A stretch of 64,000 nucleotides of DNA from contig NZ_ANIJ01000022.1 in assembly GCF_000347035.1 (NCBI RefSeq), positions 62,001 through 126,000 on the forward strand. The letters are read 5' to 3'. Positions 8,517 to 17,485 of the stretch are shown here, piece by piece. A program made the translations under genes and the position numbers. Positions within the stretch are counted from its first letter, which is position 1; every line of letters starts with the position of its first letter. The notes under the pieces were generated by a model that was not told the DNA's origin, made no database searches, and saw only the letters and a list, made by a program, of their open reading frames with translations. This DNA is from Leptospira sp. B5-022. Its GTDB lineage: Bacteria > Spirochaetota > Leptospiria > Leptospirales > Leptospiraceae.

Positions 8517-9410
8517 ATGGGCGAGCATTTTCCATATATAAAATTCCTCTCGGACATCATAGATTCCGGGGTTTGGGCCACTCTTTCTCCAGCTGCAAAG
8601 ACCCTATATCTCGTCCTGCTTAAATTTAGTGACCAGACGTTTAAGCCAGTCTGGCCTAGTAACGAAAGCTTGATCCGGCTTACAGGATTAAAGACTAAAA
8701 AATCCATCAATGAAGGAAAGAAAGACCTAGTAAGAGCGGGCCTTCTCCAATTTGTCCCTGGGACTGGTCATAAGAACTCTACCTACTATTTTTGCTTCAA
8801 CTACCCCGGGTCCAAAATTCCACCCCAGGGGGTTATTTTCGGAAACCCCAGAGGTGGATCGGGAGGCTCCCCTGGGGTGTTGGCTGGTAGCCCGGAGGGG
8901 GGTGGAGCCGGAAACCCAAACAATATAAATATAACCATCCATAATACCCAAAACCAAAAACCTAGTTTGGAAAAGAAAGAATTAAGTTTGGATTCTTTAA
9001 AAGACCGTTACGGAGAAGACATACTCGCCGAAGCAATGGAAATTGCGAAGGCACAAGGACTCGGTGATAATTTACATTATATTCGTGGGATTTGTAAAAA
9101 TCTCTCCGCGACCAGGCGGCCGAATTTTGAGCACACCTCCCCTATCCAGCCCCAGGACCTGAGACATTCTTCTGGAAAAGAAGCCTCTTGGATGGGGTTC
9201 TTAGAATGGTGTAAGGGGAATCTTTCTATAAGCAGTGTGGAAGTATTGGAGAAAGTTCAGGTCGAACCGGATGGCAAAACTCTTTTAGTGAAAGATCCTC
9301 TTCCTGATCCACTGAGAATGATCATTACAAAGTACTTCACAGACAAAATCCACCCCTCGATACTGGTTATATTTTCTGCAAAAGCCGAAGAAAACCGGGT
9401 ACATGTTTAA
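8517..9410 (+). CDS. Winged-helix replication-initiator-like protein
   Basis: About 297 residues. The ATG at 8517 is preferred over the GTG at 8493 because AGAGG lies 9 nt before it. The N-terminal domain (about residues 5-80) is helical, with an AAKTLYLVLLKFSDQ helix then an HTH of the form PSNESLIRLTGLKTKKSINEGKKDL, as in plasmid Rep/DnaD-like helix-turn-helix proteins. A low-complexity Gly/Pro linker follows (about residues 95-145), then a helical C-terminal part. Its place directly after parA1-parB1, behind a leader with a putative antisense RNA, suggests a replication initiator. It could instead be a phage-type HTH regulator; the Rep call is inference from fold and context. Confidence 0.6.
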   Translation: MGEHFPYIKFLSDIIDSGVWATLSPAAKTLYLVLLKFSDQTFKPVWPSNESLIRLTGLKTKKSINEGKKDLVRAGLLQFVPGTGHKNSTYYFCFNYPGSKIPPQGVIFGNPRGGSGGSPGVLAGSPEGGGAGNPNNINITIHNTQNQKPSLEKKELSLDSLKDRYGEDILAEAMEIAKAQGLGDNLHYIRGICKNLSATRRPNFEHTSPIQPQDLRHSSGKEASWMGFLEWCKGNLSISSVEVLEKVQVEPDGKTLLVKDPLPDPLRMIITKYFTDKIHPSILVIFSAKAEENRVHV

Positions 9411-9431
9411 AAGGACCACGTTAAAGCTCTT

Positions 9432-11939
9432 ATGAATGAAGAATCCATCCGGATCAGCCATCCTCGACAAGTTAAAGTAAACGAAATTAAGACCAAAGGT
9501 ACGTTCGAATTTAAGGATGGAGGACTTCGTTCTTATTCCGAGTTATTGGACCATTCCGGTGTCGGGGTCTTGACTTTGGTTTTAAATCAAGGCTCTAGTT
9601 TTAATCAGATCAAGTTATATCAATCGGAACAATCCGGCGCCTTCTTTCCCGATTCTTTCAAATTCGAAATTTCCTTGGATGGAAAAGTTTGGGAACCGAT
9701 CCTACAGGAAACAGGTTTCAGGAGATTGAATAAAAAAGTAGGACAATGGAACTTCTCCTTGGTCCGCGCTAACTTTTTAAAATTGGTCAGTAAGGTTTCC
9801 GAAAAAGAAGGATCCAAATTTAAAGTTTCTATCGGCACTTTGGAAGTCGGCATTTCAGGGGTCACTAAATTAGAAGTAAGCTCCGAAAAAGACAGGTTTT
9901 GGGTAAAAGAAAATCTGATCGATGAAAGACCGGATTACGGCTGGTCTTCTCTTGAATCGAATCAGCCGAAGGAAGAATTTTTCCTGATGGATCTAGGCTC
10001 TATCAGTAGAGTGAGCGAGTTGAGAATTCTTTCGCCGAAGGACGGTCATTTACCTTTTCCAGAAACGTTTACCGTATATTATAGCGAAGACGATCTGACC
10101 TGGAATCAGCTTTTAGAGGAGAACCAATTCTTGTCCGAGTTGGGAACCTGGTATCAATGGAGATTTTTGCCTACGAATATTCGCTTTTTGAAATTCGTTT
10201 CTCGCCCTCGTAAGGTCCAAGGCAAAGAAAAATACTCCACAAGCATCGCAGAGGTGGAATTGTACGCGGCTCCGTACTTGAGCGAGCTGACTCATAAACC
10301 TACTGCGGAACCTCTTCCTTATGCTACCGTTTTAAGATCGGGACTTGTGAGGCTTGCAATCGACGGCGAAACTTCCGAAGGTGCCGCAGTTCAGGCAAAT
10401 GATAGAAGGTTGAGAGACGGTTCTACCGAGTATAAAGGTATTGTGGAGCTTGCTTCCGATGGAGAAGAAAAGGAAGGTGTCGTTGTCCAGGGTAGCGACA
10501 GAAGATTAAAACATTCCACTGAGGCTTCTTACGGCCTTGTGAGACTTGCATCCAACGGCGAAAATCGGGCAGATAGGGTCGTGCAAGGAAATGATGATCG
10601 TTTAAAACCTTCTACCACTCAAAGTTTTGGTATCGTAGAGCTTGCGGAGAATGGTGAAACGAAAGAAGGTACCGTTGTTCAGGGAAATGACGATCGTCTA
10701 AAACATGCGACTGCTCAAAAATTCGGTTTAGTACAATTGGCTTCCCCGGGAGATGCAAGCCCCGGAAAAGTGGTCACTTCGGATGATCCTAGGCTACGCC
10801 ATGCGACTACGGAAAGTCCCGGTATTTTGAGATTTGCCTCCAATGGAGAAGAGTCTGCGGATGCGGCAGTTCAGGGAAATGATAAGAGATTAAAAATTTC
10901 CACTCCTCAGTCTTACGGGATTGTAAAGCTGGCACGTTCCGGAGAAGCGAAAGAAGGTGCGGTCGTCCAAGGTGACGACGAAAGGTTGCGTAACGCTAGT
11001 ACCGAGTATCCGGGTATCGTAACTGTCGCTCCAAAGGGGAAATCTATCCCTGGGCATGTGGTTTCTTCCGATGATCCTAGATTGTCGGATGCAAGGCAGC
11101 CTCTTTCTCATACTCATGATTACGCTCCAAAAGAGCATGATTTCAGCTCTCATACCGGATATCTGAGATTGAAGGGTTCCATAGAGGCTCCTTATGCAAA
11201 TATCTCCCCTCCTCCTGAAAATGCAGGACTTGCGTATGCAAGAAATGAGAGCGAAAAAGGAGCGGGTATTGTTGGTTCCGGTAGATTTTCCGGGATCTTG
11301 GGCTTCGGAGAAAAATTCGGAGTTCGAGGTGATAGCGCTTCCGGAGAAAAAGAATCCGCCGGTATTTTGGGTCTAGCCAAAAGAGGATTCGGTGGATGGT
11401 TCCATTCTAGATCAGGTCACGCGGTATATGCGAGCGGGAAAGGGATACCAAGTCTGAACGAAACAGGTTCAGGCAAAGCGATCTTGGCTGAAGGTGATTC
11501 CGATTTTATAGGAACTGTATATTTGCAAACGGGAAAAGGTACGGATTGTATCGCTAAATTTTTCCCCGTACAATCTTCCGATGTGATTGCGGAAGGTGAT
11601 CTTCTTGCTATGGGCGAAGACGGTAAACTCCATAAATCCAGACAGCCGAATGCCACAAATATCGTAGGTGTTGCTGTGAAATCTGCGGCATTGGTCTTGG
11701 GGGATAAACCTCAAGCGGAAGGCCAATGGCTTGTTGCGATTGCGGGAGTGGTTCTTGCGAATGTAGAGGCTCAATCTTATCCTGTACAGCCTGGAGATCT
11801 ATTATGTTCTGGTCTTACCGGAGGCCATGCAGTCCGAGTCGCTCCTGAAAATTTAAAACCCGGGGCGCTTGTCGCAAAATCTCTGGGCTTACAAAGAAAC
11901 GGCAGAGGCCCTATTCAGGTCCTTCTCTGCTGTAGTTGA
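9432..11939 (+). CDS. Discoidin-domain plus phage tail-fibre-repeat protein
   Basis: An 835-residue protein without signal peptide. Residues about 10-140 and 150-285 are two discoidin/F5-8C-like carbohydrate-binding folds (each with a WxxL or W-x5-E pattern and LKLVS/LKFVS). Residues about 295-550 hold eight tandem repeats of about 32 residues with the core YGIVxLAxxGE...VVQGNDxRL, very like phage tail-fibre repeats. A PLSHTHDYAPKEHDF stretch with an HxH pattern follows. The last 120 residues (VAIAGVVLANV, PGDLLCSGLTGGHAVRV) match a C-terminal module common in tail-fibre-like bacterial proteins. It starts 21 nt after rep. A receptor-binding or structural role is inferred; no other phage genes are present. 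Confidence 0.7.
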   Translation: MNEESIRISHPRQVKVNEIKTKGTFEFKDGGLRSYSELLDHSGVGVLTLVLNQGSSFNQIKLYQSEQSGAFFPDSFKFEISLDGKVWEPILQETGFRRLNKKVGQWNFSLVRANFLKLVSKVSEKEGSKFKVSIGTLEVGISGVTKLEVSSEKDRFWVKENLIDERPDYGWSSLESNQPKEEFFLMDLGSISRVSELRILSPKDGHLPFPETFTVYYSEDDLTWNQLLEENQFLSELGTWYQWRFLPTNIRFLKFVSRPRKVQGKEKYSTSIAEVELYAAPYLSELTHKPTAEPLPYATVLRSGLVRLAIDGETSEGAAVQANDRRLRDGSTEYKGIVELASDGEEKEGVVVQGSDRRLKHSTEASYGLVRLASNGENRADRVVQGNDDRLKPSTTQSFGIVELAENGETKEGTVVQGNDDRLKHATAQKFGLVQLASPGDASPGKVVTSDDPRLRHATTESPGILRFASNGEESADAAVQGNDKRLKISTPQSYGIVKLARSGEAKEGAVVQGDDERLRNASTEYPGIVTVAPKGKSIPGHVVSSDDPRLSDARQPLSHTHDYAPKEHDFSSHTGYLRLKGSIEAPYANISPPPENAGLAYARNESEKGAGIVGSGRFSGILGFGEKFGVRGDSASGEKESAGILGLAKRGFGGWFHSRSGHAVYASGKGIPSLNETGSGKAILAEGDSDFIGTVYLQTGKGTDCIAKFFPVQSSDVIAEGDLLAMGEDGKLHKSRQPNATNIVGVAVKSAALVLGDKPQAEGQWLVAIAGVVLANVEAQSYPVQPGDLLCSGLTGGHAVRVAPENLKPGALVAKSLGLQRNGRGPIQVLLCCS

Positions 11940-11969
11940 AAAATTCCCCATCTGCGGGGAAAGGTTAGA

Positions 11970-12842
11970 ATGAAAAAGATATTAGAAATTTATAAAACGG
12001 CAAAAGCGCCGGTGTACTCTTTCGAATTTTTTCCGCCTAAAACTCCGGAAGGAGAAACGAAATTATTCGAAGCGGTAGAAGAATTGTCAAAGGTGGATCC
12101 GGGTTATATCACCGTGACCTACGGGGCGGGAGGTTCTACCCGGGATAAGACTATTCGTATCACTTCCGAGTTGGCTAAAAAGTTTTCTCTTCCTGCGGCG
12201 GCTCATTTTACTTGTGTTGGCGGCAATAAGGACGAGATCCGGGTGATCTTAAAACAGATCCGAGAGTCCGGGATCGAGAACTTAATGGCTCTCCGAGGAG
12301 ATCCTCCGAAAGGAGAAGGGACTTTCAAAAAAGTTGAAGGCGGTTTCGGTTATGCAAGCGAGCTCATCTCTTTTATTAAACAAGAAGGTTTCGATTTTTG
12401 TATGGGGGCCGCTTGTTATCCGGAAAAACATCCCGAAGCTCCAAGCCTAGAATCCGATGTGGATAACCTAAAACGTAAAGTGGATTCGGGTGCTTCTTAT
12501 CTGGTCTCTCAATTGTTTTTTAAAAATTCCAATTTTGAATCTTTCTTGGATTTGATCCGAAAAAAAGGCATCAATGTTCCTGTGATCCCTGGGATCATGC
12601 CGATCACTTCTTTTGCTCAGATTGAAAGATTTAGGTCGATGGCCGCTTGCGAATTTCCGGAAAAACTAGTTTCCGATCTGGAAGAGGTAAAGGATATACC
12701 GGAAGAATTTTATAAAAGAAGTATACAATTCTCCGTAGGTCAATGCCGTGAATTGGTCAAACTGGGAGCTCCTGGAATTCATCTTTACACTCTAAACCAA
12801 TCTCCTGCGAGTTTGGATATAGTGAGAGAACTGAAAAATTAA
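11970..12842 (+). CDS. metF: 5,10-methylenetetrahydrofolate reductase MetF
   Basis: A 290-residue, full-length bacterial MetF. It reduces methylene-THF to methyl-THF with NAD(P)H and FAD, supplying the methyl group for methionine. Signatures: SFEFFPPKTPEGE at residues 17-29, TVTYGAGGSTR near 48-58, and MALRGDPPKG near residue 108. AAAGG lies 5 nt before the ATG, directly after a TTCCCC/GGGGAA hairpin (11944-11961) that could modulate translation. Its 3' end overlaps mqnD by 4 nt (convergent TTAA). It is single-copy in this window and close to the hem cluster. Confidence 0.95.
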   Translation: MKKILEIYKTAKAPVYSFEFFPPKTPEGETKLFEAVEELSKVDPGYITVTYGAGGSTRDKTIRITSELAKKFSLPAAAHFTCVGGNKDEIRVILKQIRESGIENLMALRGDPPKGEGTFKKVEGGFGYASELISFIKQEGFDFCMGAACYPEKHPEAPSLESDVDNLKRKVDSGASYLVSQLFFKNSNFESFLDLIRKKGINVPVIPGIMPITSFAQIERFRSMAACEFPEKLVSDLEEVKDIPEEFYKRSIQFSVGQCRELVKLGAPGIHLYTLNQSPASLDIVRELKN

Positions 12843-13666
12843 AGAAATAGTTCCTTCTCTTTTTCGGGAGGAACTAATCCTGTTTCGAGGGCCTTTTGCT
12901 GCAATAAGCGGATCGCCCTTTCTCCTTCGTTTCCTAGGCTTTTAGAAAACTCGTTCACATACAGATCTATATGCGCATCCGCCACTTCTCTCGTTGTGGT
13001 TTGGGAATGTTTTAAGATATAATCGTACATACTTTCTCTGTTTTGGTATGCGAGAGACAGACTTTCCTTAATTGCCGAGTCCAGGTCCTGTTTGATCTGG
13101 GAAGAAAGGTCTCTGCGGATCGCAATACATCCGAGCGGAATATGGGCTCCGGTTGTGCCTTCCCACCATTCTCCTAAATCTTCTACTTTTTCGAGACCTC
13201 TTGCTTGGTAGGTGAATCTTTCTTCGTGAATGACGATCCCGAAATCAGCCTCTCCGTTTTTTACTTTGTCCAAGATCAGATCGTAGCGTGTGGGAACCGG
13301 TGTAAAATCCCCTTTTAAATATAGATGTGTAAGTAAATTGGCAGTTGTCCAAAGGCCTGGGACCAAAATTTTTTTTCCGTTGGGAGTTCCTACCGAGGAG
13401 CCCGCTTTTTTTACGATGATTGGGCCGCAGTTCCTACCAAGTGCGGATCCGCTATCCAAAAGAGAATATTTGTCCGCTACATGGAATAATGCGGCGAAGG
13501 AAATTTTCGTGGCTTGGAATTTTCCTTTGTCCGCGAATTGGTTCAGTTGTTCCACATCGTACAGTTCTTCTTTGATGGAGAATGGCGCCTTGGTCTTTCC
13601 GGAAATAAGATGATAGAAGATGAATGTGTCGTTTGGGCAAGGAGAATATGCCAGACTGAGTTCCAT
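12839..13666 (-). CDS. mqnD: 1,4-dihydroxy-6-naphthoate synthase MqnD (menaquinone, futalosine pathway)
   Basis: The periplasmic-binding-protein-like fold of MqnD begins with the diagnostic LAYSPCPNDTFIFYHL. It converts cyclic de-hypoxanthinyl futalosine to 1,4-dihydroxy-6-naphthoate. The ATG at 13666 (275 residues) gives the usual family length, with GGAAGA just upstream. An in-frame ATG at 13771 would add 35 residues that include a near copy of the GTAGGAACTCC repeat and have no family match. An exact copy of that repeat also lies inside the gene (13383-13393, encoding SSVGTPNG). Convergent with metF. Confidence 0.9.
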   Translation of the reverse strand: MELSLAYSPCPNDTFIFYHLISGKTKAPFSIKEELYDVEQLNQFADKGKFQATKISFAALFHVADKYSLLDSGSALGRNCGPIIVKKAGSSVGTPNGKKILVPGLWTTANLLTHLYLKGDFTPVPTRYDLILDKVKNGEADFGIVIHEERFTYQARGLEKVEDLGEWWEGTTGAHIPLGCIAIRRDLSSQIKQDLDSAIKESLSLAYQNRESMYDYILKHSQTTTREVADAHIDLYVNEFSKSLGNEGERAIRLLQQKALETGLVPPEKEKELFL

Positions 13667-13763
13667 TCTTCCAGGGAATCGGTTTTGATTCTCTTGGAAA
13701 CGAAAAAAGGGGGTGGAAGGAACTCCTGCCCCCGGGTCTGCTGGAAAAGAATTGTAGGTTTCC

Positions 13764-14747
13764 TTGGACATTATTTCGAATTCTCATTCCGATAAGAGCC
13801 CGGACCAAAAGGTCCAGGCTCTTGAGGCCAAAAAGCGGATACTTATCGATAACCTAAGCGTTGGGACGGACTATAAATTCCCAAAATTGGATGGGCATCT
13901 ACCCTTCCATACGATTGCCATGGATTTGGATGGGACTCTGCTGGATTCTCGGGCCTCCATTTCTAGTTTGAATCATTATGTTTTGCAGTCCGCATTGGAT
14001 CAAGGGGTTGGGCTGATCATCGCTACTGGCAGAAGGTTTTCTTCTGCTCTTCCCTATGCTCTGGAATTTCGGGGAAATGTAACCGTAGTGGCTAATAATG
14101 GGCAAGTGCTCAGAAGTTCACCGACTGGAGAAAGAATTTCGGAAACATATATCTCCAAAGAAGCTGCAACCGCAGTTTTATCCTTGGGAAAGAAGAAAGG
14201 CCATTCTCCCCTTCTCCATGTGGACCGCTTCGAGGAAGGGATCGATATCTTGCTCGAGTCTCCGATCACGGACGATAAATATCATCATTATTCAGGCGGA
14301 GATATAACGAGGACCAAGGTGGTCGGTGATCTTTTGGAACATTCTTCCGATCGAGCGCTTGTGGTATGTTATCTTTCTTTAATAAAGGAAGAATTGATCG
14401 AGTTGGAAAGGGAACTTCTCTCTTTGCCGGAGGCCTCCGAATACAGGACCGTAATCACAAAAATCCCCGGAGTTTCGTATTGTTTGGAAGTTTTGGAGAA
14501 GGGAGTCTCTAAATGGACGGCCATCCAGTCATATTTAAATATTTCAGATTTAAACGAGGCGGGAGTGATCTCTTTCGGGGACGAATTGAATGATAAAGAA
14601 ATGCTTTTTTCTTCCGGATATGGATTTGCGATGAAGAATGCAGTGTCCAGTTTGAAAGAAGGAGCTTCTTATATTACCAAATATTCGAATAATGAAGACG
14701 GGATTGCGATGACTCTTTTGGAATTATCCCTGCTTTCGTTTCGATAA
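13764..14747 (+). CDS. HAD-superfamily (Cof/IIB-type) phosphatase
   Basis: A 327-residue protein with a TTG start, upstream of a 48-residue N-terminal extension. The HAD core has MDLDGTLLDSR (motif I, nucleophile and acid Asp), IIATGRRF (motif II), the conserved Lys region near residue 250, and SFGDELNDKEML (motif IV). This is the layout of Cof-type sugar or nucleotide phosphatases; substrate is not predictable. The start region overlaps the long-form mqnD start on the other strand. The N-terminal extension is unusual for Cof proteins. Transcribed toward the hem cluster. Confidence 0.88.
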   Translation: MDIISNSHSDKSPDQKVQALEAKKRILIDNLSVGTDYKFPKLDGHLPFHTIAMDLDGTLLDSRASISSLNHYVLQSALDQGVGLIIATGRRFSSALPYALEFRGNVTVVANNGQVLRSSPTGERISETYISKEAATAVLSLGKKKGHSPLLHVDRFEEGIDILLESPITDDKYHHYSGGDITRTKVVGDLLEHSSDRALVVCYLSLIKEELIELERELLSLPEASEYRTVITKIPGVSYCLEVLEKGVSKWTAIQSYLNISDLNEAGVISFGDELNDKEMLFSSGYGFAMKNAVSSLKEGASYITKYSNNEDGIAMTLLELSLLSFR

Positions 14748-14942
14748 GTTTTTTTGATTTTTATCAATCTTCACTTCGCAAGAGGAACAGGCGGCTTCGT
14801 AACAACCGAAACTCGTCTCTTTTGTTTGAGTTTTGCTAAATAAATTTTTCATGGAAGAAACAAGCGGAAAGCTCAAATATACGGCAGCAGAGCCCACTAC
14901 AAGATAAACAATTTTATCTTGGAATCCTATGTCCCAAACCAT
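14724..14942 (-). CDS. Small membrane protein with cysteine cluster (start uncertain)
   Basis: 72 residues from the ATG at 14942: one membrane segment (KIVYLVVGSAAVYLSFPLV), then a soluble tail with CYEAACSSC and many Lys. A longer TTG start at 15017 would overlap the hem box and promoter of hemA, so it is disfavoured. The 3' end overlaps the HAD gene by 24 nt. No good Shine-Dalgarno. It may be a small inner-membrane protein divergent from hemA; the Cys cluster could bind a metal or heme. Function unknown. Confidence 0.4.
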   Translation of the reverse strand: MVWDIGFQDKIVYLVVGSAAVYLSFPLVSSMKNLFSKTQTKETSFGCYEAACSSCEVKIDKNQKNLSKRKQG

Positions 14943-15000
14943 GAGGTCATTTTGAAATTCGTTCTCAACACTTGCAAGAGGAATATTTTTCGGATCTCTC

Positions 15001-15041
15001 TGACAGTATTTTGACAAATAAGGCCCTGAATCAGGTATGAT
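15001..15041 (+). promoter_or_regulatory. HemR box and promoter of the hem operon
   Basis: TGACAGTATTTTGACA (15001-15016) is a TGACA-N6-TGACA direct repeat, the form I recall described for the Leptospira HemR binding site. Its second half is the -35 TTGACA (15011-15016). A TATGAT -10 lies at 15036-15041, with a 19-nt spacer. Transcription would start about 15048, just before the hemA ATG at 15051, so the message may be leaderless. The operator/-35 overlap fits direct control by HemR. Confidence 0.6.
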
Positions 15042-15050
15042 CGAAGATAG

Positions 15051-15938
15051 ATGTGGTCCACATTACAGGTTTTTCATTCTGAATCTTCCGACAGGGAATT
15101 ATTCTCTCTTCCTGAGGCTTTTTCTTGGAAGACTTGTATGCGCACTGTTCTTGTTTCCGATTCCAGGATTCATCCAAATCCGGAAGATCTCCCGGCTCAT
15201 TGGGAAGTGAAATCCGGTTACGAAGCATACCGACTTCTCCTTGAAATTATCTCCGGCTTAAGATCGAAATTGTTCGGAGAGACGGAAGTCCTTTCCCAGT
15301 TCAAACAAAGATTTCAAGAAGTACCCGATCTTGCTTTCGGAGATTATTTGGCAAAACTCAGAGACAATCTGATCGAGGATTGTAGGACTCTTCGCTCCGG
15401 TTATTTGCAAAATTTAGGCGAACAATCTTACGGTGGTTTGGCGGATAAATATTTATCCGAGGCTTCCAATCCTCCGAAAGAAATCACACTGTTTGGGACA
15501 GGCCAGCTTGCTGAAAAAATCCTACCTTGGCTTTCTCATTCCAATAGAAAGACCAAGATCGTTGGACGTAATCCTAATCGGTTGGAATTTTTATCTTCTG
15601 TTTCCGGTTCCACTTCTCATTTAATGGAAGACTGGTCTCCGAATGGAGAAGCTTGGGTGATCGCAGCTCCTATGGATTTTTCCGCTTGGATGGATAAATT
15701 GACCCCAGGGACCTTGGTTCTCGATTTCAGAGAAGAACCTTTGGAAGGATCTTGGCCTACAGATATCGTATACATTTCTTTTGCAGATATGCTTTCTTCT
15801 TTGAAAGAAACGGAAGAAAGGACTAAAAAAGTGAAGGAAGAATTAAAATCCGTCTTAGACGAGCTTCTGGAAGAAAGAGAACTGGAAGCTCATCAAATTG
15901 TATTCGGTTGGGATGACCTACCTTGTCCGACGTTTTAA
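15051..15938 (+). CDS. hemA: Glutamyl-tRNA reductase, compact form
   Basis: 295 residues, much shorter than the usual 400-450. It reduces glutamyl-tRNA(Glu) to glutamate-1-semialdehyde, the first step of C5 heme synthesis. The family signature GLRSKLFGETEVLSQFK is at residues 70-86. The likely catalytic Cys is in KTCMRT (residue about 29), with the NADPH-binding Rossmann part TLFGTGQLAEKIL following. The N-terminus before the Cys and the C-terminal dimerisation tail are reduced. It is the first gene of the operon and its 3' end overlaps hemC by 16 nt. Confidence 0.93.
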   Translation: MWSTLQVFHSESSDRELFSLPEAFSWKTCMRTVLVSDSRIHPNPEDLPAHWEVKSGYEAYRLLLEIISGLRSKLFGETEVLSQFKQRFQEVPDLAFGDYLAKLRDNLIEDCRTLRSGYLQNLGEQSYGGLADKYLSEASNPPKEITLFGTGQLAEKILPWLSHSNRKTKIVGRNPNRLEFLSSVSGSTSHLMEDWSPNGEAWVIAAPMDFSAWMDKLTPGTLVLDFREEPLEGSWPTDIVYISFADMLSSLKETEERTKKVKEELKSVLDELLEERELEAHQIVFGWDDLPCPTF

Positions 15939-17485
15939 GAATCGGTTCCCGAAAAAGTTCCCTCGCAAAATTACAGACCTGCCTCGTACATGATCACTTG
16001 CGCAAATTGTATCCTGAGTTGGAGCTCCAACTTTTTTTCAAGGAAGCAAGTGGGGACCAAGATCTAAGCACTCCTCTCTGGAAAATGGGAACTAAAGGTG
16101 TATTCACCCAAGATTTAACCAAAGAACTCGTCCAAGGAAATGTGGATGTAGTCGTTCATTCCTTTAAAGATCTGGATCTGGAAGGTCACGAAGGCACGGA
16201 AATTATAATGGTCCTCCCTCGTGCAGACCAAAGAGATGTTCTGCTTTTTAAAAGATCTTCTTACGCAAATCCTCCGAAAGAAATTAAGATCCATTCTTCT
16301 AGTCCCAGGAGAGAATATAATCTTTCCGCGTTTCTTCCGACTGCACTCCCCTCTCGGCTCCAAACTTTGCCGATTAGTTTTCATCCCGTAAGAGGAAATG
16401 TCCAAACAAGGATTCGCAAATGGAAAGCGGATCCGGAAGTCTCCGGCCTTGTGGTTGCAAAAGCGGCGCTGGATCGTCTTATTTCCGAAAACTTTTCTTT
16501 TTCTTCCACGGAAGAATATTCAGAACTCAGAAAGGAGATCCGATCTTCGATCACAAATGAACTTTTTATGGTTCTGCCTTTATCAAAAAATCCGAATGCA
16601 CCTGCGCAAGGCGCGCTTGCTGCCGAAATCCGAAAAGGCGACGAAAAGACGAAAAAACTTTTGCTTCCGCTTACTAATCCGAAGGAAGAAGAAGCGGTTT
16701 TGGAAGAGAGAAAAATTCTCTCTTATTTCGGCGGAGGTTGTCACCAAAAGATCGGAGTTTCCGTGATTTTGGGCGGACCTTCCGATTTTCTATTTGTTCG
16801 AGGTAAAACGGATAACGGCTACGAGCTGGATGCTTTCGATAGATGGAGAGGGGAAGAATTGCCGCTGCCTTCTTCCTTGGATCTTATGTTTCCGAAACCA
16901 AGACAGGGTTTTAGAATGAAACGTTCTCCTGTCCAAACCTCCGTTCCGAAAGAAAAGTTTTGGTTTGTTTCTCGTGCGGATTCTTTGCCAAAGGATTGGG
17001 AATTGCCAGGGACTGATACGATCTTTATCGTAGCAGGAGCAAAAACCTGGGAGAAATTAGCCTCCCGCGATGTTTGGGTGAACGGCTCCACCGACGGTTT
17101 AGGCGAAGAGGATGCAAAAGAGATCGTTAGTTTTTACGAATCCGATCCCGACTTCATCAAACTCACGCATGAGGAAAGCGATATTATAGAAGGTGTCTGG
17201 AGAAGATTCGTAACTTATAAAGTGGATTTCGATTCGGAACAGCCTGATCTTTCCGGATATTCCCACTTTTTCTGGATGAGTGCTTCTCAATTCGATCGTG
17301 CTTATAAAAAAAATCCGGAAATCGGTTCTCGTATCCATTCTTGCGGGACGGGAGCCACGTATAAATATATTAGAAAAATATTAGGTTCGGATGCGAAAAT
17401 TTTCGCATTTCCGAACTTTGAATCCTGGGAAAAGGCCTGCAAAGGTGAAGTCCTGGATTTCGGTACAAAAAGAGGTGTTGTATGA
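15923..17485 (+). CDS. hemC: Porphobilinogen deaminase fused to uroporphyrinogen-III synthase-like domain (HemC-HemD)
   Basis: 520 residues. The N-terminal 300 are HemC: IGSRKSSLAKLQT near residue 6, VDVVVHSFKDL near 75, and the dipyrromethane-cofactor loop FGGGCHQKIGV with C273. The remaining ~200 residues form a separate domain without HemC homology but with the hydrophobic, Rossmann-like rhythm of HemD. No separate hemD exists in the cluster, and earlier work on Leptospira, as I recall, credits HemC with both activities. It overlaps hemA by 16 nt and hemB by 4 nt, so the product set is translationally coupled. Confidence 0.92.
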   Translation: MSDVLRIGSRKSSLAKLQTCLVHDHLRKLYPELELQLFFKEASGDQDLSTPLWKMGTKGVFTQDLTKELVQGNVDVVVHSFKDLDLEGHEGTEIIMVLPRADQRDVLLFKRSSYANPPKEIKIHSSSPRREYNLSAFLPTALPSRLQTLPISFHPVRGNVQTRIRKWKADPEVSGLVVAKAALDRLISENFSFSSTEEYSELRKEIRSSITNELFMVLPLSKNPNAPAQGALAAEIRKGDEKTKKLLLPLTNPKEEEAVLEERKILSYFGGGCHQKIGVSVILGGPSDFLFVRGKTDNGYELDAFDRWRGEELPLPSSLDLMFPKPRQGFRMKRSPVQTSVPKEKFWFVSRADSLPKDWELPGTDTIFIVAGAKTWEKLASRDVWVNGSTDGLGEEDAKEIVSFYESDPDFIKLTHEESDIIEGVWRRFVTYKVDFDSEQPDLSGYSHFFWMSASQFDRAYKKNPEIGSRIHSCGTGATYKYIRKILGSDAKIFAFPNFESWEKACKGEVLDFGTKRGVV

